This document shows positions 1 through 8,698 of a stretch of 26,114 nt of DNA, in pieces. The stretch spans positions 12,593 to 38,706 of the forward strand of contig DDXK01000128.1 of NCBI GenBank assembly GCA_002347185.1, given 5' to 3'. Both the position numbers and the translations under genes were made by a program. How positions within the stretch are numbered: the first letter of the stretch is position 1; each line of letters starts with the position of its first letter. The notes under the pieces are model-generated. The model saw only the letters and a program-made list of their open reading frames with translations. It was not told the DNA's origin and ran no database searches. Source of the stretch: Desulfobulbaceae bacterium UBA2262 (GTDB lineage Bacteria > Desulfobacterota > Desulfobulbia > Desulfobulbales > Desulfurivibrionaceae).

Positions 1-1049
1 TCCTCGGCCAGGGCCCCGGGCGGCCGGATCAGGAAGGGGTCGGCCTGGCGGGCCAGGGTCCTGCCCTTGAGGACAAAGGGCAGCAGGGCGCCCAGGGCCA
101 GGGACCCGAGGAAGCCGCGCCGGGAGATGGCGAAAACCGGCCGCTCCCGGCGCCAGCCGCGGAAGGCGAAGGTGACCCGGCCGGCCGGGCAGTGGTGGAG
201 GCAGTCGAGGCAGAGGGTGCAGTCGAGGGGCGAGATATCGCCTTTCTCGTCGATGGCCCCCATCCGGCAGACCTCCCGGCAGCTCCGGCAGCGGCCGCAG
301 TGGGCTCCGGCCCGACCCCGCAGGAGGGCAAAGCGCGCGGCCACCGCCAGGAGAGCGCCCAGGGGACAGAGGTTGCGGCAGAAGAAGCGCCGTTCCAGTC
401 GCTCCAGGAGAAAAACCGCCAGGAGCAGGGCCAGGGAGAGCAGGGCCAGGTCGTGATGCTTCTGCCGGAAGGGCAGGATGGTGGCCTTCAGGAAGGCGTA
501 GAGGGGCTCGCTCACCGCGTTGAGCCAGGCGGGCGCCTCCTGGTAGGTCTGGCTGAAAAAGGTTTCGGCGAGGGCGTTCAGGCCCGGCTCCACGGCCAGG
601 GCCAGGCCCCGGACCAGGAGGGAAAAGGGGTCGACAACACCGGCCAGGGGCAGCCCGAACCAGGCCCCGGCCAGCAGAAAGCCCAGGAGATAGAAGCGCA
701 GGGGCCGGTATCGTCCTTCCCTCCCCACCCCGCCCGGCCGCAGAAGCCGGTGGCAGCCGTCGAGCAGGGTGCCCAGCGGGCAGAGCCAGCCGCAGAAGGC
801 GCGGCCACAGAGCAGGGTGAGCAGCAGGGTAAGGAGGGCCGGCAGCATCAGGAGCAGAAAGACGCCGGCGGCCAGGGAGGCGGTCAGGGCCAGGAAGGGA
901 TCGAGGCGGAAGAGGATGTTCACGGCCCAGGCGATGGTGTCGCTGCCCGAGTAGTCGGTCTTGACGAAGAGAAAGAAAAAGAGGGCAAGAAAAGTGAGCT
1001 GGCTGGCCCGGCGCCAGAAAACAGGAGGAACGGCCTTTCCCTTCTTCAT
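1..1049 (-). CDS. 4Fe-4S polyferredoxin membrane protein (NapH/CcoG-like), C-terminus beyond window
   Basis: Translating the minus strand from the ATG at 1049 gives about 349 residues without a stop before the window edge, so the gene is partial. Hydrophobic segments lie near residues 18-30, 52-80, about 110-130 and 190-205. Two membrane-proximal CxxxCP motifs (Cys81/86/90, CGRAFCGWLCP, and later FFCRNLCPLG) are typical of NapH/CcoG-type membrane ferredoxins. Two 4Fe-4S clusters follow: Cys251/254/257/261 and Cys277/280/283/287. After them comes a second hydrophobic stretch led by SRRGFLG (residues about 309-315), which resembles a twin-arginine signal but sits inside the protein. The role is inferred to be electron transfer at the cytoplasmic membrane. 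The start lies 16 nt after the DUF362 gene, so the two are an operon. The substrate and partner are unknown. Confidence 0.85.
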   Translation of the reverse strand, partial: MKKGKAVPPVFWRRASQLTFLALFFFLFVKTDYSGSDTIAWAVNILFRLDPFLALTASLAAGVFLLLMLPALLTLLLTLLCGRAFCGWLCPLGTLLDGCHRLLRPGGVGREGRYRPLRFYLLGFLLAGAWFGLPLAGVVDPFSLLVRGLALAVEPGLNALAETFFSQTYQEAPAWLNAVSEPLYAFLKATILPFRQKHHDLALLSLALLLAVFLLERLERRFFCRNLCPLGALLAVAARFALLRGRAGAHCGRCRSCREVCRMGAIDEKGDISPLDCTLCLDCLHHCPAGRVTFAFRGWRRERPVFAISRRGFLGSLALGALLPFVLKGRTLARQADPFLIRPPGALAE

Positions 1050-1065
1050 TGCCCCGGCTCCGTCT

Positions 1066-1977
1066 TCAAGCCGGCACGATCCGGACCCTGGCGAGATCCA
1101 TCTCCCCCAGGCCGGCGGCGTGGGCGGCCACGGTGGAGGCGATCTCCTCGGGTCTGAGGCCGAAGAGGGTGGTGGCGTAGGCATCGGCCGCCACCGGATC
1201 GGCGGAGGCGATGAGGGTATCCAGCACCTTGACGTCGGCGGGATCGCCGCCCTGGGGGCCGTTGGCCAGCAGGATGCGGGTGGCGTCGATCACGGTGAGC
1301 CGGGGCTGGATAACGGTGGCCAGGTCGGCCAGCTTCTGGCCCAGGTTGTGGTGCATGGCCCCCCGACTGCCGCCGAGGACGCCCATGCTGTTCTTGAGCC
1401 CCAGGGTCAGACGGCTCAGGCCGTGGTGCTTGGCCACCGGCACATTGATATAGCAGTCCGCCTCCAGGGCGTCCCGGTAGACCTCAAGCCGCTTTACCGC
1501 CCTGCCCCGCCTGATCTCCACCGGCACGTACTTCCGGCTGTCGGGGTGGAAGAGCTTGAGCCGCCTGTCCTTGATGGCGGCCAGGGCCGCCTGGATGCCG
1601 CTGTTCACGTAGCAGCGCCGCTCCTCGTTGCAGGTGCGGTCAAAAACCAGAACCTGCCCGGCGCCGGCGGCCAGCGCCTGCTCGACCAGGGCCCTGACCA
1701 CCAGCGGATGGGTGTTGGCTCCCAGCTCCGGGCCGCGGTCCCAGCCGATATTGGGCTTGACCACCACCCGCTCGTCCGGCCGGACGAAGCTGCCCATCCC
1801 GCCCAGGGGGGCGAGCACCCGCTCCACCAGCGCCCCGTATTCCCGGCCCGTGGCATGGCTCACAAGCGGGGGCACATCTGCCGCAGCCCGGGCCTCTCCG
1901 ATCCGCAGGCAGGGGATGCCCACGCTCAACCCTGCCGACCAGAGGGCCACCTGCCTGAGAAATTCCCGTCTGTCCAT
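1066..1977 (-). CDS. DUF362 domain protein with Tat signal
   Basis: 303 residues from the chosen ATG. The N-terminus MDRREFLRQVALWSAGLSVG is a twin-arginine signal (RREFL followed by a hydrophobic stretch and an Ala-x-Ala-like region), so the protein is predicted to be exported folded. The body resembles the DUF362 family, with segments such as VVVKPNIGWD near the N-terminus and NVPVAKHHG in the middle, often found beside iron-sulfur proteins. A frame extension to 2007 exists, but the ATG at 1977 has a strong GAGGAGG ribosome site just upstream and puts the Tat motif at the extreme N-terminus. A near-consensus promoter lies at 2026-2055. It is the first gene of a two-gene operon with the polyferredoxin membrane protein. 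The biochemical activity is not known. Confidence 0.88.
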   Translation of the reverse strand: MDRREFLRQVALWSAGLSVGIPCLRIGEARAAADVPPLVSHATGREYGALVERVLAPLGGMGSFVRPDERVVVKPNIGWDRGPELGANTHPLVVRALVEQALAAGAGQVLVFDRTCNEERRCYVNSGIQAALAAIKDRRLKLFHPDSRKYVPVEIRRGRAVKRLEVYRDALEADCYINVPVAKHHGLSRLTLGLKNSMGVLGGSRGAMHHNLGQKLADLATVIQPRLTVIDATRILLANGPQGGDPADVKVLDTLIASADPVAADAYATTLFGLRPEEIASTVAAHAAGLGEMDLARVRIVPA

Positions 1978-2025
1978 GCCGCCTCCTCGCAGGGAAAGGT
2001 TCCGCATCCGCCTTCATTTCCGCTC

Positions 2026-2055
2026 ATTATGGCGCAAGAGGCAGGAAATTGTCAA
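2026..2055 (-). promoter_or_regulatory. sigma70-like promoter of the DUF362/ferredoxin operon
   Basis: On the minus strand a perfect -35 TTGACA (2050-2055) is separated by 18 nt from a -10 CATAAT (2026-2031). The predicted start of transcription is near 2019, giving a leader of about 40 nt to the ATG at 1977. No other site this close to consensus was noticed between tolC and this operon. Confidence 0.65.
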
Positions 2056-2062
2056 AGCAAAG

Positions 2063-2075
2063 GCCGGGACCCGGC
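2063..2075 (-). terminator. possible weak hairpin terminator after tolC
   Basis: On the minus strand GCCGG-GTC-CCGGC can form a short GC-rich hairpin followed by CTTTGCTTTG. It lies about 65 nt past the tolC stop and just before the -35 of the next promoter. The T tract is interrupted, so termination is only suggested. Confidence 0.3.
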
Positions 2076-2141
2076 TTAAGGAGGGGCGTAAGGAAAGGAG
2101 CGGAATCGGGCAGGGAAGAGCGAAGCGGCCAGGGGGGGAAA

Positions 2142-3449
2142 TCACGGGCCGCCGGTCGCCTCAGCCCCGATGGCGTAGGCCAGTTCCGCCTTGCTGCGCT
2201 GCCGGTAGACCTGGGCGTCGATCTGCATCAGCTCGGCGCGGGTGAGCCTCGTTTCGGCGTCGAGCAGGTCCTTGAGGGAGCCGACGCCGAGCTCCAGGCT
2301 GCGCTCGGCAAAGCGCCAGGCATCCTTGGCCTGGGTGACCGCGTCCGTCGAGGCCTGCAGCCTGGCGGCGCTGTCCTGCCACTGGGAATGGACCGCCCGC
2401 ACCTCGGCGTCGATCTCCTTGGCGAGATCGCGCTCCAGCTCCCGCATCCGCTGGATGGTCAGACGCTGATGGCGCCAGGCGAAGATATTGCGGCCGCCCT
2501 GAAAGGGCTGGAAGCTCACCCGCACCGCCACGCTGTAATAGTCGCGCAGGTCGTCCCGGTAGGCGGGATCGTCGTACTCGCGCTCATAGTCGGTCCAGGC
2601 CGCCTCAAGGCTGGCGCGGGGCAGGTTGCGGGAGGCGATCAGCACAGCCTCCTGCCTGGCGCTCTCGACATTGAGGCCGGCGATGCGCAGATCGGGCCGC
2701 TCGCGCCGGGCCAGCTCCAGGCACTCCGCCAGGGCGGGAAAGGAGTCGTCCAGGGCCGGAACAAGATCACCGGCCAGCTCCAGCTCCTCGGGAACCGGCA
2801 GCGCCAGCCAGTGGGCGAGGCGGGCCCGGGCCGTGGCCAGATTGGTCCTGGCGATGTCGCGCTGCTGGATGGCGTTGGAAAGCTCCACCTCGACCTCGAG
2901 CAGGCGCAGGCGGGTGGCGAGCTCCCGCTCATACCAGGCCTGGGCGATCTCCTTCTGGCGCCGCAGGCGGCCGATGGATTCCACCCAGAGCCTCTCCTGG
3001 GCCTGGGCCTGGAGAACGGCATGGAAATCGCGGCGGATCTCGCGGACCAGCTGCGCCTCCATGTGCTTGCGCTCCAGCTCCCTCGCCTCCAGGGCCAGAT
3101 TCGATTTCCGCACCCCGGCGACCCCGGCAAAACCGGAGAAGAGAGGCTGACTCAGGCTGAGGGTGGAGCTGTCGCTCTGCTGATTGAGATAATCGGTGTC
3201 GCGCTCGGCGGAAGAATCGTTGCTCAGGCGGGTATCCTGGTAGCTCATCCCCAGGGTGGGCAGGAAGGCGCCCCAGGCGCCGCGCACATCCTCACGCGCT
3301 TCGCCGACCCCGATGCCGTAGGCCTTCAGGCGGGCGTTTTCGGCGATCCCCCTGGCGATGGCGGCCTGCAGGGTCAGGGGTTCCGCGACCGCTGAGGAGG
3401 CCAGGCCGAGCAGGACCAGGATGCTCAAAAAAATTCGCGCTGCTTTCAT
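2142..3449 (-). CDS. TolC-family outer-membrane channel of type I secretion
   Basis: 435 residues from the ATG at 3449, within the usual 420-480 of TolC-family proteins. The N-terminus MKAARIFLSILVLLGLASS is a Sec signal peptide ending around Ala-Val-Ala, followed directly by EPLTLQAAIARGIAENARLK, the usual start of the TolC repeat. Long heptad-rich helices and a second repeat (LECLELARRERPDLRIAGLN) follow. A frame extension to 3500 exists, but the 3449 start has a GAGGGAGAG ribosome site and exposes the signal peptide. It is the last gene of the ABC-HlyD-TolC series and would form the trimeric outer-membrane exit duct. Exact subfamily is not resolved. Confidence 0.92.
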   Translation of the reverse strand: MKAARIFLSILVLLGLASSAVAEPLTLQAAIARGIAENARLKAYGIGVGEAREDVRGAWGAFLPTLGMSYQDTRLSNDSSAERDTDYLNQQSDSSTLSLSQPLFSGFAGVAGVRKSNLALEARELERKHMEAQLVREIRRDFHAVLQAQAQERLWVESIGRLRRQKEIAQAWYERELATRLRLLEVEVELSNAIQQRDIARTNLATARARLAHWLALPVPEELELAGDLVPALDDSFPALAECLELARRERPDLRIAGLNVESARQEAVLIASRNLPRASLEAAWTDYEREYDDPAYRDDLRDYYSVAVRVSFQPFQGGRNIFAWRHQRLTIQRMRELERDLAKEIDAEVRAVHSQWQDSAARLQASTDAVTQAKDAWRFAERSLELGVGSLKDLLDAETRLTRAELMQIDAQVYRQRSKAELAYAIGAEATGGP

Positions 3450-3518
3450 CTCTCCCTCATCCTCGCTGCTTTGGCCCCGCAGGGAACTCGCTTCTGACAA
3501 TCTTAGCGGAATCAGCCA

Positions 3519-4970
3519 TCAGGTTTCGCGCAGGGCCTGGTCGAAACGGGCCTTGATCGGTTCGATCAGATAATCCAGCACCGTCCTCGGCACGGTATTG
3601 ATGAAGACCGAGGCAGGCATGCCCGAAGTCAGGTAGAGGTTGTTTTTCTCCAACTCCTCCTTATTCAGGGCGACGTGGACCAGATAATAGGGGAACTCGC
3701 CGGCCGGGGTGGGCTGGATGATGCGGTCGGCCGAGACATAGACCACGGTGCCGTCCACCTTGGGGGTGGTTCTCTGGTTGAAGGCGAGCAGCTGCGCGGA
3801 AGCGGTCTGGCCGTTGTAGACATGGGTGATGTCCTTGACCTGGATCCGGCATTCGATGATGAGCTGCGAATTCTGCGGAACGATGTCGAGCAGGGGCTGG
3901 CCCGGGCCGACTACCCCGTTCAGCGAATGCACCTTCATGTTCACCACCTCGCCGTCCAGGGGCGCGGTGACGGTCAGCCGCTGCATGGCGTCGACCAGGG
4001 GAAAGAGCTGCTGCTGGAGCTGGAACTCGCGCTGCCGGGCCTCGGCGAGCTTGGCGATCGCCTCCTGCCGGAACTGGTCCTCCAGGGCGCTGACCCTGAT
4101 CTGGTATTCGGCGATCTTCTCGTGCAGCTCGGCGCGGGAGCCGCGCAACTGGGCCTGCTCCCCGCGGTTTTCGGCCAGGGCGCGCCGCAGGGCGAGGATG
4201 GCGGTCTTGTCGATGAAGCGCTCCTTGAGCAGGGGCTCCTTGGCGGCGAGCTCCTCCTGCAGGGCGGCGATCACCTCGCCGGAGGCGACCATGCGCGCCT
4301 CCAGGCTCTGCGATTGCTCGTTGAGCTGCTCGATCTGCTTGCGCAGGAGGGCGACCTGATTCTTCAGGCCGACAAGACGGGAGGAGAAGACCTTTGCCTC
4401 GTTTTCAAAAAGGTCTTGGAATTTCTCCGGGGAGACCCCGGCCGACTCCGTGGGCCAGGCGGGCGCCTCGGCCAGCTGCTTTTCCGCCTCCAGGCGGGCG
4501 ATCTCCAGGGCGACGGCGGCGAGCTGCACCCGCAGCTGCTCCACCCCCGCGGAAACCCGGGAGCTTTCCAGCACGATCAGCGGCTGGCCCGCCTTCACCT
4601 TGCTGCCGTTCTTCACCAGGATCTCGCGAACGATTCCTCCCTCCAGGTGCTGCACCGTCTTGCGTTCGGTGTCCACCTTCACCTCGCCCTGGGCGATCAC
4701 CGCCCCGGTGATCTCGGCCAGCGCCATCCAGGTGAAGCCTACGCCGAAGAAGAGGCCGACGATGATCAGGCCGGCGGCGACGATCTTTTTCGCGTCGCTG
4801 TACCGCATATGCAGGTCGGGCGGCGGAGTGCTCTCGTCCTGCAGGCGGGCGTAATCCTCATCCGTGATCCCCGGCCCCATGAGCCCCTGCCAGAGGCCTG
4901 CAATCTTTTTCCTGGCCGCGACGAGAAAGGTGTCGCCGCTCTCCCTGCTCTCTTTCATAGACTTGTCCAT
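3519..4970 (-). CDS. HlyD-family type I secretion periplasmic adaptor
   Basis: 483 residues from the ATG at 4970. A cytoplasmic N-terminus of about 60 residues is followed by one membrane helix (about 63-83, VAAGLIIVGLFFGVGFTWMA). Then comes the first half of the lipoyl domain (GEVKVDTERKTVQHLEGGIV), a long coiled-coil hairpin rich in Glu, Gln and Ala, the second lipoyl half (TVTAPLDGEVVNMKVHSLNG) and a beta-barrel C-terminus. HLEGGIV and the APLDG motif are typical of HlyD/PrtE adaptors. The open frame extends 59 codons upstream, but that part overlaps the ABC gene. The chosen start sits 7 nt after the ABC stop with GAGGCGGG in front. It bridges the inner-membrane ABC exporter and TolC. Confidence 0.95.
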   Translation of the reverse strand: MDKSMKESRESGDTFLVAARKKIAGLWQGLMGPGITDEDYARLQDESTPPPDLHMRYSDAKKIVAAGLIIVGLFFGVGFTWMALAEITGAVIAQGEVKVDTERKTVQHLEGGIVREILVKNGSKVKAGQPLIVLESSRVSAGVEQLRVQLAAVALEIARLEAEKQLAEAPAWPTESAGVSPEKFQDLFENEAKVFSSRLVGLKNQVALLRKQIEQLNEQSQSLEARMVASGEVIAALQEELAAKEPLLKERFIDKTAILALRRALAENRGEQAQLRGSRAELHEKIAEYQIRVSALEDQFRQEAIAKLAEARQREFQLQQQLFPLVDAMQRLTVTAPLDGEVVNMKVHSLNGVVGPGQPLLDIVPQNSQLIIECRIQVKDITHVYNGQTASAQLLAFNQRTTPKVDGTVVYVSADRIIQPTPAGEFPYYLVHVALNKEELEKNNLYLTSGMPASVFINTVPRTVLDYLIEPIKARFDQALRET

Positions 4971-4977
4971 ACCCGCC

Positions 4978-6744
4978 TCAGACGCCCTGCTGGGCGGAAA
5001 ATGGCGCCGCTCCGGCGACGGGAACGGGAACCGTGCTGGGGACAGCCTGCGGCCTGCGGGCCGGAACCTGCCCCTGCGCCTGCTGCTGCGCCTCGGCCAG
5101 CTTCTGGAACACCGCCTCCCGGGGACCGAAAAGGGCCATGGCCCCATCCTTGAGCAGCATGATTTTATCGACCCCGGCCAGCAGGCTGGGCTTGTGGGTG
5201 ACCACCACCAGGGTCACTCCTTCCTCCTTGAGCCTGGCCCAGGCGGCGAGCAGGGCCCGTTCGCCCTCGTCGTCCAGGCTGGCGTTGGGCTCGTCGAGGA
5301 TGACCAGCCGGGGTTTGCCGTACAGCGCCCTGGCCAGGCCGATCCGTTGCCGCTGGCCGCCGGAGAGGATCACCCCGCCCTCACCGACCCGGGTATCGTA
5401 GCCCTGGGGAAAGCGGAGGATCAGCTCGTGGAGGCCGGCCATGTTGGCGGCTGCCACGACCTGCTCGGAATCGACCTCCCCGAGCCGGGCGATGTTCTCG
5501 GCCACGGTGCCGGGGAAAAGGTCCACATCCTGGTCAAGATAGCCGATGTAGGGACCGAGCTTCTCATGGTCCCAGCTGAAGACGTCCGCCCCGTCCAGGC
5601 GGATCTTGCCGCTGGTCGCCGGCCAGACCCCGAGAAGCAGCCGGCAGAGGGTGGACTTCCCCGCCCCGGAGGGGCCGATGAGGCCCATGGCCTCGCCGGG
5701 CTGCAGGGAGAAATTGATGTTGTGCAGCAGGTACTTGCCGCCCACCGCCAGGCTGACCTGCTCCGCGGCCAGAAGGCCGGTGGGCGCCGGCAGGTCCATG
5801 GCTTCCGGCTTCGCCCCGGCGCCGCCACTCCGGTCCTTGAAAAGGGCCTCCAGGCGCGTCCAGGCGCCGCGGGCCTCGACGACGTTCTTCCAGGAGGCGA
5901 GGCCCACCTGCACGGGGGAGAGCGCCTTGCCCATGATGATGGAGGCGGCGATCATCGAGCCGGGGGTGGAGGCGCCCTTCAGGGTCAGATAGGCGCCCAC
6001 CCCGTAAATGGCGACCTGCATGGACTGCCTGAGCCAGGAGGAAAGGATGGTGACCAGGCCCGCCTGCCGGCTCGCCTGGGTCTGCAGCTTGGTCACCGTG
6101 TCATTGAACCCCTGCCAGCGGGTGCTGACGTTGCCGATCATGCCCATGCTCTGCACGGTCCGGGCGTTGCGGCGGGCGGTCTCGAAGAAGCGCAGGGAAA
6201 AGCCGTTCACCACGTTGGCGGCCTGCAGGGGCTTGTGGGTGACCTTTTCGTTGATCAGGGCGAAGATGACGATGAGCAGCGCGCCGCCGGTGGCGACCAT
6301 GCCGAGGAGGGGGTGCAAAACGTAAATAACCGCAAGGAAGACCGGAATCCAGGGCATGTCGAAGAGGGCGAAGATGGCGTTGCCGGCAAAGAAGTTGCGC
6401 AGCGAATTGACATCCTTGAGGGTGGCCTGGTCCGGGGTGTTGCCGGCCAGGGAGGCCTTCTTGAGGATGCTGTCCAGAACATCGCGGCTCAGGGTCTGGT
6501 CGATCTGCACGCCGCAGCGCACCAGGAGGCGCGAACGGACGAACTCGAGGGAGGCGAGAACCCCCAGCGAGATGAGGGCGGCCACGGTGAGCGCCATCAG
6601 GGTCGGCATGCTGTAGCTGGAAAGCACCCGATCATAGATCTGCAGCATGTAGACGGAAAAGGTCAGCTGCAGAACATTGATGAACATACTGAAGAAAAAA
6701 CCGTAAACCAGATAGATACGCCACTGCTTCAGAAACTCGCGCAC
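4978..6744 (-). CDS. type I secretion permease/ATPase (PrtD-like)
   Basis: 588 residues from the GTG at 6744. The N-terminal half is a six-helix ABC exporter domain starting almost immediately (FLKQWRIYLVYGFFFSMFIN). No C39 peptidase domain is present. The ATPase half has Walker A GPSGAGKST (about 357-365), signature LSGGQRQRIGLARAL (from about 460), Walker B LVILDEP (about 480) and the switch His in VVTHK (about 517). The family exports unfolded substrates with uncleaved C-terminal signals. A Pro/Ala/Gln-rich tail of about 35 residues follows. A TTG at 6777 would add 11 residues, but the GTG at 6744 has AAGGAG 8 nt upstream. The 208 nt between this gene and the OmpA gene may carry a weak promoter (TTGCGC, 16 nt, TATTGT near 6870-6900). 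Confidence 0.93.
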   Translation of the reverse strand: MREFLKQWRIYLVYGFFFSMFINVLQLTFSVYMLQIYDRVLSSYSMPTLMALTVAALISLGVLASLEFVRSRLLVRCGVQIDQTLSRDVLDSILKKASLAGNTPDQATLKDVNSLRNFFAGNAIFALFDMPWIPVFLAVIYVLHPLLGMVATGGALLIVIFALINEKVTHKPLQAANVVNGFSLRFFETARRNARTVQSMGMIGNVSTRWQGFNDTVTKLQTQASRQAGLVTILSSWLRQSMQVAIYGVGAYLTLKGASTPGSMIAASIIMGKALSPVQVGLASWKNVVEARGAWTRLEALFKDRSGGAGAKPEAMDLPAPTGLLAAEQVSLAVGGKYLLHNINFSLQPGEAMGLIGPSGAGKSTLCRLLLGVWPATSGKIRLDGADVFSWDHEKLGPYIGYLDQDVDLFPGTVAENIARLGEVDSEQVVAAANMAGLHELILRFPQGYDTRVGEGGVILSGGQRQRIGLARALYGKPRLVILDEPNASLDDEGERALLAAWARLKEEGVTLVVVTHKPSLLAGVDKIMLLKDGAMALFGPREAVFQKLAEAQQQAQGQVPARRPQAVPSTVPVPVAGAAPFSAQQGV

Positions 6745-6952
6745 AACGGCCGCTCCTTGTGGTGATGGCAACGTCAACCGGCGGGGTGGACATTCGGGAA
6801 ATGAGGACCCAGGCTTTTCGGGCAGGCCGAACCGAGACTGTCGAACTCGTGCCTTCTTTGATGAGGGCTTACAATAATCACAATCGTATTTTGCGCAAGG
6901 GGAAAAAAAGCAGACGGCGGGTGGGAAGGAAGGGACTCCCCTCTACCCGACC

Positions 6953-7609
6953 TCAGCCCTTTTTGCGCAGGACGATCTCGACCCGACGGTTTTTCTGCCG
7001 ATGCTCCTCGCTGTCGTTGGGGAAGAGGGGCTGATATTCCGCGAAGCCCTGGGTCACGACCCGCTCCGGAGCCAGGCCGCCGGCGAGGAAATACTCGGCC
7101 ACCGAGATGGCCCGGGCCGCGGCCAGATGCCAGTTGGAGCGGAACTCCGCGTTCTGGATGGGCAGATCGTCGGTATGGCCGGCGATGAGCACCTGGCAAT
7201 CGCTCTCGGCGAGGAGCAGGGAGAGGATCCTCTCGAGGAGGGCGGCCGCATGGGCGTTGAGGGCCGCCTCGCCGGTACGGAAGGTGAGCTGCTCCTCCAG
7301 GACCAGGGTGACCTGATTTTCCTGCTCGCTGATATAAAAGCCCTTCTCCAGGTAGCCGGCAAAATATTCCCGCAGGTCCACGCTCACCGCCGCCAGGTCG
7401 CGTGGCCGGATCTGAGCGGGTGCAAAGCCCGGCAAGGGGGAAACTGCCTCCGCCTTGACCTGGAGCGGCTCCGCCGGCAAGGAGGGCTTTTTCACCTCGT
7501 TGGCATAGAGAATAATGAAAAAGACCAGGAGCAGGGTCAGGACGTCGATCATGCCCCAGGAGGCGAACTCATAGTCAAAGGCCGGAGCAGGACGCTTGGC
7601 GAGTCGCAT
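6953..7609 (-). CDS. MotB-like/OmpA-domain protein (putative stator subunit B)
   Basis: 218 residues. A short cytoplasmic start is followed by one membrane helix, MIDVLTLLLVFFIILYAN (about 20-37), with Asp22 where MotB-type proteins carry the proton-accepting aspartate. A periplasmic linker follows, then an OmpA/MotB peptidoglycan-binding domain (about 105-218) with VLIAGHTDDLPI and the QKNRRVEIVL signature. Its length is shorter than flagellar MotB. The start is 13 nt after the MotA-like gene, so the pair is co-translated. No flagellar gene is in the window. The type I exporter follows 208 nt downstream. An energised link between cell wall and exporter is inference; TolR-like use is an alternative. 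Confidence 0.85.
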   Translation of the reverse strand: MRLAKRPAPAFDYEFASWGMIDVLTLLLVFFIILYANEVKKPSLPAEPLQVKAEAVSPLPGFAPAQIRPRDLAAVSVDLREYFAGYLEKGFYISEQENQVTLVLEEQLTFRTGEAALNAHAAALLERILSLLLAESDCQVLIAGHTDDLPIQNAEFRSNWHLAAARAISVAEYFLAGGLAPERVVTQGFAEYQPLFPNDSEEHRQKNRRVEIVLRKKG

Positions 7610-7622
7610 GGATTCCCTCCCC

Positions 7623-8441
7623 TCAGTTGGAACCGGCCAGCATTCCGGCCAGGCCCGGAGCCGGGCTCACGGACTCCGCCCCGCCCCGTTCCATCCGGCC
7701 GGTCTCTTCCAGGTCAAAGCAGAAGTTGAGCTTGTAGCAGAGGTACTTGGAGCTTTCCCGGTTGGTGATGCCCTGGATCCCCTCGGCGACGATGGGAAAA
7801 AGGTTGTACTCGGCGCGGAGCGCCTCGATGTACTTCTTGTGGGCCGGGATATAGACCAGGTTGGAAAGGAGCAGCCCGTAGAGGGTGGTGAAGAGGGCCA
7901 GAGAGACGCCGCTGCCGATCTCGGCCGTGTTGTGGAGGCTGCCGAGCACGCTGATCAGCCCGATGACCGTGCCGATGAAGCCGAAGGACTGGGTGAGCTT
8001 GATCAGGGAGGCGAGGATGTTGGCCCGGGCCTCCCGGGCGGAAAGATGGATCTCGAAGTTCCTTTCGAGAATGCGCTTGATATCCGGCCCGCCGTAGCCG
8101 TCGATGAGCATCTCCACCCCCTTGCGAAGAAAGGGATTGTCGATGCCGCGGTTGACCCGCTCCAGATCCTTGCGGCCGGCGACCTGCCACACCCTGGCCA
8201 CCTTGCGGATCTCCTCGATCACCGCGAGCTCCCGCCCCCGCCGCGAGCCGGGCGCCAGGATCTCTTGCCAGAGCTTCCTGAGGGAGGGCCAGGGATGGGC
8301 AAGGGCGATGGAAAAAAGCGGCCCGAAGAGAACGAGGAGCATGCTGAGAAAAATGGGCAGAAAGGGCGCGTTGTCGAGGAAAAGTCCGTGGGCGATGCAA
8401 ACCAGCGCCGTGCCGAGCAGTACCAGAACCATGCGTGTCAT
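7623..8441 (-). CDS. MotA/TolQ/ExbB-family proton channel protein (putative stator subunit A)
   Basis: 272 residues with four hydrophobic segments: about 3-22, 26-48, then after a cytoplasmic domain about 150-172 (FGFIGTVIGLISVLGSL) and 185-207 (SLALFTTLYGLLLSNLVYIP). The TVIGLI and TTLYGLLLSN motifs and the two-plus-two helix layout with a large loop match MotA rather than the three-helix ExbB/TolQ plan. The open frame extends 17 codons to 8492, but the ATG at 8441 has AGGAGG six bases upstream. It lies directly ahead of the MotB-like gene. It would form a proton-driven channel with that protein in the inner membrane. It is too short, and lacks partners, for ZorA of Zorya defence. Confidence 0.82.
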   Translation of the reverse strand: MTRMVLVLLGTALVCIAHGLFLDNAPFLPIFLSMLLVLFGPLFSIALAHPWPSLRKLWQEILAPGSRRGRELAVIEEIRKVARVWQVAGRKDLERVNRGIDNPFLRKGVEMLIDGYGGPDIKRILERNFEIHLSAREARANILASLIKLTQSFGFIGTVIGLISVLGSLHNTAEIGSGVSLALFTTLYGLLLSNLVYIPAHKKYIEALRAEYNLFPIVAEGIQGITNRESSKYLCYKLNFCFDLEETGRMERGGAESVSPAPGLAGMLAGSN

Positions 8442-8698
8442 CAGTTGCCTCCTGAAGGTTGGGGGTGCGTTCTTCCCCATGCCTTCATGCACAACTCATG
8501 CCAACGCTCGCTCGCCTGCCGACGCCCGGGTCGTCTGGGGGCAGGATGCCTGCCGGCCCGGAGCGGAAGGCCATTCGCGCCCGGCCCCTCCCCGGCCTTT
8601 CACCTCCGCTCCGGGAGAGGCCGGAAAAGGAGAGGGGGAACTTTTTGCCTCTCCTCGGGAGGAAGAGAGAGGAAAAAAAATCCTGCCCGGCAGAAGGC

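Noticed and set aside
961..6765. Other long plus-strand frames (961-2079, 2049-3395, 3675-5153, 4864-6765)
   Set aside because: All oppose clear minus-strand genes with family motifs and have no recognisable domains.
6953..8441. Zorya anti-phage defence (ZorA/ZorB)
   Set aside because: The MotA-like protein is only 272 residues without a long helical tail, and no ZorC, ZorD or ZorE gene is nearby.
8590..8695. Hairpin with A-run as a terminator
   Set aside because: The run of A follows the stem on the plus strand, where there is no gene; the minus strand lacks a T tract after the stem.
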